A DNA stretch of 64,000 nt from Cordilura impudica (taxonomy: Eukaryota > Arthropoda > Insecta > Diptera > Scathophagidae): positions 103,736,480 to 103,800,479 of the forward strand of contig OY821519.1 in the NCBI GenBank assembly GCA_963682025.1, in the 5' to 3' direction. This document shows positions 22,746 to 34,499 of this stretch, one piece after another. A program made the translations under genes and the position numbers. How positions within the stretch are numbered: the stretch's first letter is position 1; each line of letters opens with the position of its first letter. Under the pieces are notes generated by a model. That model had not been told where the DNA came from and made no database searches. It saw only the letters and a list, made by a program, of their open reading frames with translations.

Positions 22746-23594
22746 TCTTACCGTAGAAACAGGATGCCAAATGGAAACATTTTGCATTTTTTCACACATT
22801 CCTTAATTTCGGTATTTATAAAGTTATTTATAACAATTGATTTATTTATTTTTCTGAATTGCATATTGTTTGCCATACCAGGAACTTTTATGCAAATTGC
22901 GCCAGTTTTTTAGTGCTAAACTTATCTTCATTATAACTTCGACCATAAGCAACATAAAAAATTTGATTCCAGAGCTGCCAGAAATCTGTCATCGTTCATT
23001 AAGCCGCAAGAGAATATTTTTTATACAACATTTTTTCAATTTCTTTGCTCAGTTTTAAGCCTCTGAAATTTTTACAGTGCTTCTGTTTGAAAGTATTTGT
23101 GCTTTGTCAGTTTTCTTATTTGGATTGACTTTTCGCACAAACAGTCCGGTAATTGGGCAAACCAATTTACTTTTCACCGAATATTTTAGAAGGATTTTTC
23201 AATATGCTTTCTATTTACCTGGCCTTACCAGGTTTCTTATCCATGTCCAAATTCTCCTTCAAATAATATTGGAAATAGTTTGCTGACAGGCCTTTGATAC
23301 TTTGGCCAACTTTTTCTAGGATCAATTTGAATTTCGTTGCAAATATTGGATAATAGAAGAAAGTATTCACATTTCGTCACTCATTTTTTTTTTCGAACTA
23401 AAAACAAATGATCATGGTTATCATTAGACATAATAGCTGACATATTTTTCAAAGATAACTGATCATAAGAATATTTAAATAATACTTGCGGATAAACTAA
23501 AGTGCAAAAACTGGTGTAAGTATTCATTCAATCTGACTCTTTATGACCAAAAATAGTACTACAGAGGGTTTTTGTTTGTTTCTTTGAATTTATA
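22746..23594. other. Unassigned; possibly more transposase relic
   Basis: It may contain further minus-strand remains of the Tc1/mariner-like gene, but I cannot recover domains. No other feature is visible. Confidence 0.35.
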
Positions 23595-23880
23595 TGTCAA
23601 TATGGAAAGGATTATCTGTATGGTGGCTATTTCTGAACATGCACGGATTTCCACCGATTTCAACAGAGCTCGTCTCAAAGCCGATATATGCTAATATACC
23701 AAATTCCATCAAAATAAATTCATATTTGCGACCTATGTGTGAAAACAAGTTTCACATTGACCCACCGACAAATGCAGTGACAGGCTGACGGACGGACGGA
23801 CACCGCTAAATCGACTCAGAAAAAAATTATGACGTTTACAATAAACGGTAGTTTTAAGTGAAATATTTTTCATAGTTAAA
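23595..23880 (+). mobile_element. DINE-1-like repeat, 3' half, diverged
   Basis: Shows TATTTGCGACCTATG, GACGGACGGACGGACACC and AAATCGACTCAG in the standard order, but lacks the 5' palindrome. It directly precedes a full-length copy. Confidence 0.55.
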
Positions 23881-24662
23881 ACAAGTAAGAAAATTATAGT
23901 CGGTCTAGACCGACTATACGATACCCTATACCATGCGTTTAGAGGCACTATCTCTCAGGCCCAACTAACTGGTATTGGATATAAGCATAAACCAAATTTG
24001 AGTGGGATTTTTATTAATTTTTTTGGCTAAAGATATGAAAAAGTTCATATCGGATGCTATATCTATATGGGGACTAGGCCCCAAAATGGACCGATCCTGA
24101 CCAAGTTTGGTAAAGTCTCTTGTATTTTGCAAAAATATATACAAACAAAATTTGAGAAGAATCATTGCAATATTTTTTTTTGATAGACTTAAGTGAAGAT
24201 CGGGAAGCAGCTCTATATGGGGCCTATGACTAAGTGTTGTCCAGTAGGGATCAGTTTTGGACTACTGATTAATGGATGTAATAAATAAATACAAACTCAA
24301 TTTGACTAAGATTTATATGATAATTTGGATCTTATGGCAATTTATGTTGATTTCATTTGTATGGGGGCTAGGTCTGAACATGGACGGATCCTCACCAATT
24401 TCAATAGCGTTCATTCTGTGGCCAACAAAAGCTTATGTACCAAATTTCATCGAAATATATTCATATTTGCTACCTGCAGTTTGATTACAAGCTTTACATG
24501 GACACACAGACGGACGGACGGACGGATGTCGTTTAATCGAATTAGATAGTGATTCCGATTCGATCGGTATAATAAAAAATGGGTCTAGGTCAAATATTTT
24601 TTGTAGTTACAAACAGCAGCACAAAGTCATTATACCCAAACCACATAATGGTATAGGGTATA
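23881..24662 (+). mobile_element. DINE-1-like repeat (full length)
   Basis: Begins AAACAAGTAAG with the intact 16-bp palindrome near 23900 and ends at the CATAATGGTATAGGG hairpin near 24655. Three GACG units are present near 24510. Confidence 0.7.
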
Positions 24663-24737
24663 AATATCAGCACAAACTCCTATATAAATACATATGGAGT
24701 TCTTTTTATGAATATAGCTTTTTATATAAATGAGTTA

Positions 24738-24925
24738 TTAATGAACATCCATTCTGCAGCTCCTAACTTTTAAACTGCTGAACGGCTCTTTCGTATTGTA
24801 TATCGATGGTAATATCTTATTAGACTTGAAGATAAATTCTTCAAGTATAGCATCGAAAATAGACTTGTATATGTTATGATATATGTGAAGCAGCAGCAAC
24901 CTTTCTTTATTAAAATCCACGCTCA
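24738..24925 (-). other. Possible terminal exon of unknown gene
   Basis: On the minus strand a strong splice acceptor (a T-rich tract ending TTTTTTCAG, 24926) precedes a 60-residue open frame, from VDFNKERLLLLHIYHNIYK to a TAA at 24738. The composition is ordinary for a protein and no transposon family is recognised. I do not know a homologue. It could equally be a chance frame or a fragment of an unrecognised element. Confidence 0.25.
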
Positions 24926-24959
24926 CTGAAAAAATGCAAAAAAACATTTCATATATTTA

Positions 24960-25121
24960 TACTTTAATAGCAGCCTCCAGCGCTCGAAATTGGAGTGCAG
25001 TTTCTAGGCATCTTTATTTCTCAACTTAGCCAATTCAAAAACCAACACTTTTTTTTGGTTTAGATATTATTATTGTGAATGAAGATAACAAACTCATTAA
25101 CAAATTTAATAAATACCCATA
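24960..25121. repeat. Dispersed repeat D, part 1
   Basis: Contains CCAGCGCTCGAAATTGG; matches 48555-48720 in inverse orientation. Its second half is at 25880-26040, beyond the inserted element C. Confidence 0.65.
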
Positions 25122-25879
25122 TCTGTGGTTTTCTGGAATAACCGCGTATGTCGATTTTTATCAGTTTTGAGTTAACGATGCCAAATATATTAATTTTTAA
25201 CGCTCTTTACATGCATTAAGTTTTTTTTTTTTTTTCAATATTGACCATTTCTGAGTTTTTTCTTTAAATAACGACGTAACTTAAATGTTTATTAAATTAA
25301 TTTGCAGCACTAACGACGTATGTCAACCTACGTTTGATCGCTGACAAATTATTTTCTCAGAAAACAACACATAGTGACATACGTTGTTATTACTGAAAAA
25401 AATTGCAAAATAATTTTGGATTAGTTTTCAGTCTTATAAAAACTTTTGTGTTTATTTCTGTTATTTTCTATCACTATTATTCTTGATACGTTGTTATATT
25501 CTCATCCTAAGTCCCGTTAGCTTTTTGTTGACGAACAAAAAAATCAACTTAACAACAACAACTTATGTCTACATGGGTGGTTGCATTGGTAGTTTTCTTT
25601 TTCAAAGAGAACGACGTTTGTCGACATAAGTTGTTTTATCTGCACACATTTTAAGCGTAATTTACATATTATTTTTTCGCCCTTCTCCAGGATCTATTCC
25701 TTTGAAGATTTTTGACTCAAGGTTTTATATAAAGTATTTATTGCCCATATCTACAGGACTGTTAAATAAAAAGCTCTAAAAGCTTTATATCGAGCACATA
25801 ATTTCAAATGTAACTTTTTTTTGGCTCCCCTGAACATTTTGATTTTATGACATACGCGGTTATCCTAGAAAACCACAGA
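25122..25879. mobile_element. TIR element C, copy 1 (758 bp)
   Basis: The ends are 31-bp inverted repeats beginning TCTGTGGTTTTCT, with two mismatches. The flank is TA on each side, so a TA target duplication is possible. It is nearly identical in layout to 33730-34495. The interior contains several GTATGTC-like sites in both orientations and no coding frame. It sits inside repeat D, whose other copy at 47.6-48.7 kb is free of it. Confidence 0.75.
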
Positions 25880-26040
25880 TATAGCATACGTATAATTTGA
25901 TGTATGTGTTAGTAGCAACTTTAAATGCAATTTACTCAAAATAAAGCTCAAAAGAAATACCTTTCAAATAGTATACGTTTGGTCCAAACAGGACAAGAGG
26001 GTAGAACAAAACATCGGTAACAAAAAATCACCTAGCCTAT
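25880..26040. repeat. Dispersed repeat D, part 2
   Basis: Matches 47560-47730 and 48538-48556 in inverse orientation, including AATTATACGTATGC and GTTGCTACTAACACATACAT read on the minus strand. Confidence 0.65.
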
Positions 26041-26095
26041 TAATATTATAGATTACACAAAATCGTAAGCAAAATAAATTCATACTGATGTTGTG

Positions 26096-26480
26096 ACAAC
26101 CAAAAATATCTTATCGCAATCCTTAGTTGTACTGGTCGACCCATAAGAACTCTCTGAGTCAATTTATTGATGTTGGTCCGTCCTTTCGTCTATTGGTATG
26201 TCCATGTAAATCATATAATCAAGCTACGGTCAAAATTATAATATATATTTTTGAAGAAATACCATATATATCAGTTTTTGTAGGGCATATCATAATCGTT
26301 ATTGAATGGCTAAAAATCGATGCATCTTCAGAGCTAGCACCCAAACAAATAACCCTATGAGATCGAATGAAATTGTTCAAAGACTATAGTCACTATAGTC
26401 ACAGCCCACATATCAAGCTGCTTCCCAATCTTCACTTAATACTAACAATAAGAACATAAAATTAAAAAAACAAACATATT
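26096..26480 (-). mobile_element. DINE-1-like repeat, degraded
   Basis: The minus strand preserves the order of DINE landmarks (AAGTGAAGATTGGGAAGCAG near 26420, GGACATACC, GGACGGACC near 26180), but both ends are lost. Confidence 0.5.
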
Positions 26481-26861
26481 TCAAATATTTATCTGAAATT
26501 TAGATTACACAATTTTTTTTCTTTTTGAAAAATATGTGAATTTATTAAATGTGGTTACGATTGGTCTATTTTTCGACCTGCTGTCCTTATAAAAAGGCAT
26601 CCGGCAACAACTTCTCAACAGAGGTACTCAAATAACTACATAGTTGAAACTCAGATCCGTTCTCTAAAATCATTGAGTAGGCCATGTGTGGTCGGTCAAA
26701 ACCCAGAAATATTTTTTTGTATTAATTTACAAAACCTTGTGGTATCCAAATTTGGTTCTATTAATAAATTTAACCGTAATTTAATTTGTACTTTAGTTAT
26801 CATTACTACGATATTTTCCACCACTAGAAATATTGACCCAAATAATCTGAAACTAAACAAG
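26481..26861. other. No feature recognised
   Basis: A spacer between DINE relics, without a credible gene. Confidence 0.45.
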
Positions 26862-27305
26862 TAATAATATTATAGTTGGTCTAGACCGACTCTACGATAG
26901 CCTATACCATGCGTTTAGAAACCCTATCTCTTAGGTTCAACTATTTGGATATATACATTGTTACTAATATTTTGACTGCAGATATGAAAAAGTTCATATC
27001 TGATGCTATATTTCTATGGAGACTAGGTTGAAAAATGGACCGATCCTGACCGTATACGGTAAAGTCACTTATATTTTGCAAAAACATATACAAACCAAAT
27101 TTGAGAAAAATCTGTGTAATATTTTTTGTTTTTAGATAGATTTAAGTGAAGATCGGGAAACAGTTTTATATGGGGGATATGACTAAGAATTGTCCTATAG
27201 GGTTTATTTTTGGACTACTGATAAGTGGATGTAATGAATATACACAAACCCAATTTGACCAAGATCTTTAACATAAATTGGATTTATGACAATTTAAGTA
27301 TTCAT
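26862..27305 (+). mobile_element. DINE-1-like repeat, 5' two thirds
   Basis: Has ACAAGTAATAATATTATAG, a changed palindrome (GTTGGTCTAGACCGAC) and the body up to about 27305, where a new DINE 5' end begins. The two copies are adjacent in direct orientation. Confidence 0.65.
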
Positions 27306-28064
27306 AGGGGTCGTTCTAGGCCGACTATACGATACCACATACCATGGTTTAGAGACCCTATCTCTTCGGTCAAACTATTTGGTTACAGAAAATAAGCATA
27401 AACCAAATTTAAGTGGCATTGTTATTGATTTTTTGGCTGCAGATAAGAAAAAGTTTATAACGGAATTTATTTATATTGAGACTAGGTCGAAAATTGGACC
27501 CATCTGACCATATTTGGTAGAGTCCCTTATATTTTTCAAAAACATATACGAACAAAATTTGAGAAATATATGTGCAATATTTTTGTTATTTTGATAGATT
27601 TGGGGATATGATGATATGGGAAATATGACAAATAATTGCCATATGGGGTTTTTTTGGACAACTGATAAATGGATGTAATGAACACACACAAACCCAATTT
27701 GACCGACATCCATATGATAATTTGAATCTCATGGCAATTTAAATTGATTTCATAGGGGTCATTTGTATGGGGACTAGGTCTGAACATGGACAGAATTGCA
27801 GGAATTTCAACCACGTTCATTCTATGGCAGATAGAAGCCTATGTATCAAAGTTCTTTAAAATATATTTATATTTGCGACCTGTAGTTTGATTACAAGGTT
27901 AACACGGACACACTGACGGACAGACGTACGGACATCACTAAATCGACACAGAAAGTGATTCTGAGTCGATCGGTATAGTGAAAGATGGGTCTACGTCATA
28001 TATTTTGGTAGTTATAAATAGCAGCACAAAGTCATTATTCCCAAACCACATAGTGGTATAGGGT
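27306..28064 (+). mobile_element. DINE-1-like repeat, nearly complete
   Basis: Begins in the palindrome region (GTCGTTCTAGGCCGAC) and runs to the CACATAGTGGTATAGGG end at about 28064. The microsatellite is reduced (GACGGACAGACG). Confidence 0.65.
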
Positions 28065-28204
28065 ACAAAAAGATATTTAGCGTATTTTAGTAAATAATTT
28101 TTTTTATTTGTACAAAAATCAATTTTTATTTACTACAAAAATTGTACTGTTAAGCCAGAATTTAAAGTTTTCGAAAGATATTTATTGGCTGCAGAAATAG
28201 AAAA

Positions 28205-28530
28205 AAAAAACAAGTAAGTGTGTTAAATTCGGCTGGGCCGAATCTTTGATACCCTCCACCTTTTTCATTTTTAATTTTCATTTTTAATTTATCATTTTCT
28301 ATTATTCACTTTTCAATTTTCAATTTTCGTCTTCCGTTTTTCATATTTAGTTTTTAATTTTTAATTTCTCAATTTACATTTTTCATTTTCCATTTTCCAC
28401 TTTCGATTTTTCATTTTCCATTTTCGGTTTTTCATTTTTCATTTTTCACTTTTCATTTTCCATTTACATTTTTCATTTTTCATTTTTCATGTTTCATTTT
28501 TCATTTTTAATTTTTCATTTTTCATTTTTC

Positions 28531-28562
<32 letters not shown>

Positions 28563-28760
28563 TTCATTTTTCATTTTTCATTTTTCATTTTTCATTTTTC
28601 ATTTTTCATTTTTCATGTTTCATTTTTCATTTTTCATTTTTAATTTTTAGTTTTTAATTTTCATTTTACATTTCTCAATTTTCATTTTTCATTTTCCATT
28701 TTTCATTTCTCATTTTCCATTTTCCATTTTCCATTTTTCATTTTTAGTTTTTAATTTTCC

Positions 28761-28792
<32 letters not shown>

Positions 28793-29275
28793 TTAATTTT
28801 TAATTTTTCATTTTCCGTTTTTCATTTTCCACTTTATATTTTTAGTAATTTTTAATTTTTAATATTTAATTTTAATAATAAAAAATATGTGGTAAAACTT
28901 GCTTGGGCCAATGTGACACGTGCAGTATTAATATACACACAACTGTAATGAATTCAACAATACGAAGAATTAGAATTTTATTTTTTCAAGAGTTTTTTCA
29001 AAGTTTCATTCATAGCTCGTGAACCCTTTGACCGATTTTGACGATTTTAAATAGCAACTCCTTTCGGATGTTAGTAAACGATTTTTTATAAAAACGAATG
29101 GTCTACTTTAGACATTGACGGCGTGATCGTGATTTCCACAGACAGACGGACAGACGGTCATCGGTAAATCAACTTCCTTTGCCATAAGGATCAAGAAAAT
29201 ATATTTTTTTGGGGTCTCAGGAATTTATTTCGATGCATTACAAACGGAATGACAAACCTATATAATAAGTGTTGC
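28205..29275 (+). mobile_element. Second DINE-like family with minisatellite core
   Basis: It opens with AAACAAGTAAG, as in the first family, but its palindrome is TTCGGCTGGGCCGAA, followed by GATACCCTCCACC. After an expanded repeat core, the 3' part has GACAGACGGACAGACGG, TCGGTAAATCAACTTCC and a GGGGTCTCAG stretch, then a TTACAAACGGAATGACAAA end. It shares the first family's architecture with different sequence. No gene. Confidence 0.6.
28260..28850 (+). repeat. (CATTTTT)n-like minisatellite
   Basis: Roughly 590 bp of imperfect heptamer-octamer units (CATTTTT, CATTTTC, AATTTTT) lie in the middle of the DINE-like element. Units are clean around 28530-28620 and degraded toward both edges. Confidence 0.85.
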
Positions 29276-29947
29276 CCAATAAACATTCTAAAACATGTCA
29301 AAAATCGATTTTGAACTGTTCTCTACCGCATACCTCAAAACCAAGAGAATTCCAAGGCCAATGAACTTCAGTGACAGAAGTGACAATTTTTTTGCTACGA
29401 GCGTCTTAATCAAAAATTGCATAAAGCTGCCCTTTCACAATCCGAGTGTTGTACTTGTAGCGGTAAACGAAACAACCAAATAAAATTCGATACTAGCTTC
29501 ACTGATTGAACTAAAATAGTCTATAGAAGAGATATGAAAAATAACAAAATATTAGAAATTAGAGGGCTAATATATTAGTTATAAACATCTGAAAATCCTA
29601 GTTCTCTATATATAAGTGGATAACTAATGAAATTATATAAATGTTATATAGAGAATTCTTCTTTAAGAAGACAACATGTATGTTTTGTTCGTAATGTTAT
29701 ACTTAGAAATTACTCCTGCTTTGTATTTGTGATTGATTTATAACAACTGCTCGATTATATATTTAGATTTTGCTAATGCAATATATTTTTTATTTTGACT
29801 TCAAAGACAACTAGCCTGAACATATAACGATGTAATCATTTGTGACCTGGAAAACAATTTTAAAACGCAAAACTCAATTGCTATGCCAACCCTAATACTA
29901 TCCTTCGTTGTTTGCAGATACAACACAAACTAGCTGGTATTGCTGAG
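29276..29947. other. No confident feature
   Basis: A 62-codon frame (29295-29483, plus) has ordinary composition but no recognised family. Otherwise AT-rich unique-looking sequence. Confidence 0.4.
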
Positions 29948-30199
29948 TTAATAATCTATGATTGATGCTTCTGATGCTTCTGGTGCTTCTAAACCATTTT
30001 GCTGTATATAATTGGCCGCCATGGAAACACCAAGAACTTTTTGCTTTGCTAGCGTTTTTTCGAACATTTCATTCTCAGTTTGTGTTATTTCAAATATTTT
30101 TTTGTTCAGTGTATCTACTGGCATAATGAAATTATGAGTAATAACAACAAAATTCCCACATGCTGTTCTACAATTTATGATTCCACAGAGAAAGTGCAT
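29948..30199 (-). CDS. Possible coding fragment of unknown protein
   Basis: An 83-codon minus-strand frame contains MPVDTLNKKIFEITQTENEM, KVLGVSMAANYIQQNGLE and an EAPEASEAS tail before TAA at 29948. The helical, charged character is more protein-like than its surroundings, and the local base composition around 29995-30015 is less AT-rich. A possible acceptor (TTGTAG) lies upstream near 30170. I recognise no homologue. It may be a host exon, a processed fragment or chance. Confidence 0.25.
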   Translation of the reverse strand: MHFLCGIINCRTACGNFVVITHNFIMPVDTLNKKIFEITQTENEMFEKTLAKQKVLGVSMAANYIQQNGLEAPEASEASIIDY

Positions 30200-30631
30200 T
30201 CAGTATTAAGAAATTTTGTTGCTCCATAAAAAAAGACAAAACAATACTTTTTTTTTCTCTATTTATTTGTTGCTTAAAGGTGATTGTAGAATTTCTCATA
30301 GAATTTTAAGTGAAAATTTTGTATAGAACGTATAAAAAGAAAGTTTTATATTCAAAAAGCTTAACAGCACAGAAGGAGGGCTTAGAATGAAAGCGAAAAA
30401 ACGAAACATTTATTGTGGCTTAATATTAACATTGTTGTAAAAACTGTTGGCCTTACCACATAAATACATACATACATGTGGCGCATTCCATGAGAGACCA
30501 GCCAAAATATTTTAAATTTCGTAATATTTTATAAAAGAATTTATTTATTAGAAAATAAATATTAAATGAACACAAATTTTTTTTTTAGCAATTGTGTTAA
30601 AATATGCAAACTATAATTCAGGTAGATAGAC
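30200..30631. other. No feature recognised
   Basis: AT-rich, with no gene or repeat identified. Confidence 0.45.
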
Positions 30632-30634
30632 TTA

Positions 30635-31039
30635 TGCCGTTTTCTTTTCTGACAAAAAATGTCGCCCTTATTTTGCCCATTTTTTTGAAAAGTGTATTTT
30701 TTTTATATATTCTGAACTAAAAGCAATAAGACAAATACATCAATCGAAAGGTCTCAAAGTCGAGCCCTCGTAAATCACAAAAAGTTCTAGCCATTGACTT
30801 CTTTCAGGTCATAGTGTGAGAATATTTCCCCATTGTTCCCCTTTTTTGAATATTTTAACCCTATGGCTTCCACGAGGATAATAATCAAAATTTTTTTGCA
30901 TTTATGAATAGAACACTTTGAGATCTTTCGATTGATATATAATATAAGGTTTCTCTTAATTCAGAATATATAAAAAATGCACTTTTCAAAAAAAAAGGCA
31001 AAAAAAGGACGACATTTTTTGTCAGAAAAGAAAACGGCA
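30635..31039. mobile_element. 405-bp MITE with TTA duplication
   Basis: Inverted arms of about 130 bp begin TGCCGTTTTCTTTTCTGAC. TTA flanks both ends (30632-30634 and 31040-31042), consistent with PIF/Harbinger-type 3-bp duplications. There is no coding capacity. Confidence 0.75.
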
Positions 31040-31047
31040 TTAGTTTG

Positions 31048-31530
31048 TTGAACGCACATATGAAAAAGTTCAAATCGGATGCTTATTTATATGGGGTCCA
31101 GTTAAAAAATGAACCGTCTTTTTTAGTTATTTCACCTAGTTTTCTTAAAAAATAAAGAAAAAAATTTGAGAAAAAACTTATGAAATATTTTTGTTTGTTG
31201 ATACATTTTAACGAAAATCGAACAGCATTTTAATATGGGTCTATGGCTAAATATGGTTCTAGTTTTCGACAACTAATTAATAAGTAAAAGAAACACACAT
31301 AAACAGAATTTAATTGATATTTAGACGATAATACCGATTCTGCGACAACGTAAGTCGATCTCATAGATGTTGTTTATTTGGAGGCTTTATCTGAAGATGC
31401 AGCAATCTTCACCAGTTTCATTATTGATCAGCAAATAGCCGACAGAAGCTCGCATATCAAATTTCATTAAAACACTTATATTTACGGCCTTTAGATTGAT
31501 TACACACCGATAGAGAGTAGACGGCCCAAC
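31048..31530 (+). mobile_element. DINE-1-like repeat, strongly diverged
   Basis: Landmarks ATATGAAAAAGTTCAAATCG, GGATGCTTATTTATATGGGG and AAATTTCATTAAAAC occur in DINE order, but the ends are gone. Confidence 0.5.
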
Positions 31531-31589
31531 GGATATCTAATAGGCCAAATATTTCAAATACTACTGTATTCAAATCGAAATATAACTTT

Positions 31590-31845
31590 TTATATACAAC
31601 AAAATATATTTTCACTTCCAAATAAATTTCATCGCATTCACAGTAATCCTCGTTCTATACAATACGCTCATGCTAAAGTTTTATTGAAATTCTCAAAACA
31701 GTTGTTAAAGTCGGAACGGTTTTCAAAGCGCGCACAGATTTGACTTTTATCTCTTTAATCTATTCAAATAGGCATCTCCACAAAGGTGTTTTAAGTTTAT
31801 TGAACAGCCAGAAGTCACCTAATCCTAAGTCAGGCAAATACTTTT
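31590..31845 (-). pseudogene. mariner transposase C-terminal relic
   Basis: The minus strand reads DLGLGDFWLFNKLKTPL, then IKEIKVKSVRALKTVP, then NEDYCECD. This corresponds to the mariner order SPDLAPSDFWLF...LK, through to the terminal GDYFEGD. The catalytic Asp of the PDL motif is at about 31845. In-frame stops are present and the N-terminal two thirds are absent. Confidence 0.65.
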
Positions 31846-31852
31846 ATATAAA

Positions 31853-32632
31853 ACAAGTAAGAAAATTATAGTCGGTCTGGACCCTATACCCTATACCATA
31901 CGTTTAGAGACCCTACCTCTTAGGCCCAACTAAGTGGATATAGAAAATAAGCATAAACCAAATTTGAGTGGGATTTTTATTAATTTTTTCGGCTGCAGAT
32001 ATGAAAAAGTTCATATTGGATGCAATATCTATATGGGGACTAGGCCCAAAAATTGACCGATCCTGACCATGTTTGGTAAAGTCTCTTGTATTTTGCAAAA
32101 ATATATACAAACAAAATTTGAGAAGAATCAGTGCAATATTTCTGTTTTTTGATAGATTTAAGTGAAGATCGGGAATCAGCTCTATATGGGGCCTATGACT
32201 AAGAGTTGTTCCACAGGGATTATTTTTGGACTACTCATTAATGGATATAATAAACGCATACAAACCTAATTTGAGTAAGATCTATATGACAATTTTGATC
32301 TTATGGCAATTTATGTCGATTTCATAGGGGTCATTTGTATGGCGGCTAGGTCTGAACATGGACCGATTCTCACCAATTTCATCCTGTGGCCGATAGCAGC
32401 TGACGTACCAATTTTCATCAAAATATATTCATATTTGCGACCTGCACTTTGATTAAAAGGTTTACATGGACACACAGACGGACGGAAGGACGGACATCGT
32501 TAAATCGAATCAGATAGTGATTCTGATTCGATCGGTATAATAAAAGATGGGTCTAGGTCAAATATTTTTGGTAGTTACAAACAGCAGCACAAAGTCATTA
32601 TACCCAAACCTCATAGTGGTATAGGGTATAAT
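31853..32632 (+). mobile_element. DINE-1-like repeat (full length)
   Basis: From AAACAAGTAAG to the TAGTGGTATAGGG hairpin near 32625. The 5' palindrome is damaged (GTCGGTCTGGACCC). It pairs tail-to-tail with the next copy. Confidence 0.7.
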
Positions 32633-32836
32633 GATATGGGTCGAGTTATGGCCACCATTTCTCAGAAAATTTTAAATGGTGAACAGACAACCAAGAACTA
32701 TCTGCCATAACTTGAAACCAACGACATATAACACTAAAATAATATTCAACAGTTTGGCTGACAGTGCAGTTTCTTTTTGGCATCGTAGGCATAGATCAGA
32801 AAGCATTTTTTCACTGATATTATTCTGTAGTTCTTT

Positions 32837-33604
32837 ATACCACTATGTGGTTTGGGTATAATGACCCTGTATTGCTGTTTGTAACTACAAAAAATATTTG
32901 ACCTAGACCCATCTTTATACCAATCGACCCAGAATCACTTTCTGAATCGATTTAGCGATGTCCGTTCGTCCGTCCATCTGTGCGTCTACGTAAGCATTGC
33001 AATCAAAATACAGGTCGCAAATATAAATATATATTTTGATGAAATTTGTATATAAGCTTCTGCTGGCCAAGGGATGTACGCTATTGAAATTGGTGAAATT
33101 CAGTCCATGTTCAGACCTAGCCCCCATACAAATGTCCCCTATGAAATCGACATTAATTGCCATAAGATCCAAATTATCATATAAATCTCAGTCGTATTGT
33201 TCTTCTATGTGTTTTTCATATTCATTAATCAGTAGTCCAAAAATAATACCCGTAGGAGCTGCCCATATAGAGCTGCTTCCCCAACTTCACTTAAATCTGT
33301 CAAAAAAACAAAAATATTGCACAGATTTTTCTGTAATTTGGTTTGTATATATTTTTTTTTAAATATAATTGACTTTACCAAATATGGTCTGGATCGCTCC
33401 ATTTTTCGACCTAGTCCCCATATAAATATTGCGTCCGATATGAACATTTTCATATCTACAGCCAAAAAATTAATAGCAATGCCACCCAAATTTGGTTTAT
33501 TCTTATTTTCATATCGAATTAGTTGGACCGAAAGACAGGTATCGAAAGCATGGTTTAGGATATCGTATAGTCGGTCTAGATCGACTGTAATTTTCTTGCT
33601 TGTT
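32837..33604 (-). mobile_element. DINE-1-like repeat (full length, inverted)
   Basis: On the minus strand from AACAAGCAAG at 33604 through GTCGATCTAGACCGAC to the CACATAGTGGTATAA end at 32837. About 200 bp separate it from the preceding copy. Confidence 0.7.
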
Positions 33605-33729
33605 TTTATCTGAAATTATTTTATGTTAAAACTAGATGTAACACGGTGTGCTTCGCTACCACCAACCGCATCGTAATGAATGGGTTCACGCATACTCCCA
33701 AGGCTCTCAATATTACAATACTTGAAATA

Positions 33730-34495
33730 TCTGTGGTTTTCTGGAATAACCGCGTATGTCCATTTTTGTCAGTTTTGGGTTAACGATGCCAAATATATTA
33801 ATCTTTAACGCCCTTTACATGTGTTAAATTTTGTTTTTAAAAATATTGACCATTTCTGAGTTTTTTCTTTAAATAACGACGTAACTTAAATGTTTATTAA
33901 ATTAGTTTGCAGCACTATCGACGTATGTCGAACTACGTTTGATCGCTGACAAATAATTTTCTCAGAAAACGACACATAGCGATATACGTTGTTATTAATG
34001 AAAAAATGCAAAATAATTTTGGATTAGTTTTCAGTTTATAACCACTTATAAAAACTTGTGTGTTTATTTTTGTTATTTTTTGTCACTATAATTCTTCATA
34101 CGTTGCAATATTCTCATCCTAATTCCCGTTAACTTTTTGTTAACGAACAAAAAATCCATTTTTCAAACAACAACAACTTATGTCTGCATGGGGGGTTGCA
34201 TTGGTAGTTTTCTGTTTCAAAGAAAGCGACGTTTGTCGGCATAAGTTTGTTTTATCTGCACACACTTTAAGTGTAATTTATATATTGTTTTTTTCGTCCT
34301 TCTCCAGGATCTATTCCTCTGAAGATTTTTGACTCAAAATTTTACATAAAGTATTTATTGCCCATATCTACAGGACTGATAAATAAAAAGCTATAAAATC
34401 TTTATATCGAGCCCATAATTTCAAATATAACGTTTTTTGGCTCCCCTGAACATTTTAATTTTATGACATATGCGGTTAATCCAGAAAACCACAGA
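33730..34495. mobile_element. TIR element C, copy 2 (766 bp)
   Basis: Same ends (TCTGTGGTTTTCTGG) and interior as 25122-25879, with TA on either side. Non-coding. Confidence 0.75.
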
Positions 34496-34499
34496 TATA

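Noticed and set aside
28260..28850. Telomere-like repeat
   Set aside because: The unit is CATTTTT-like, irregular and within a DINE-like element; insect telomere repeats differ and flies lack them.
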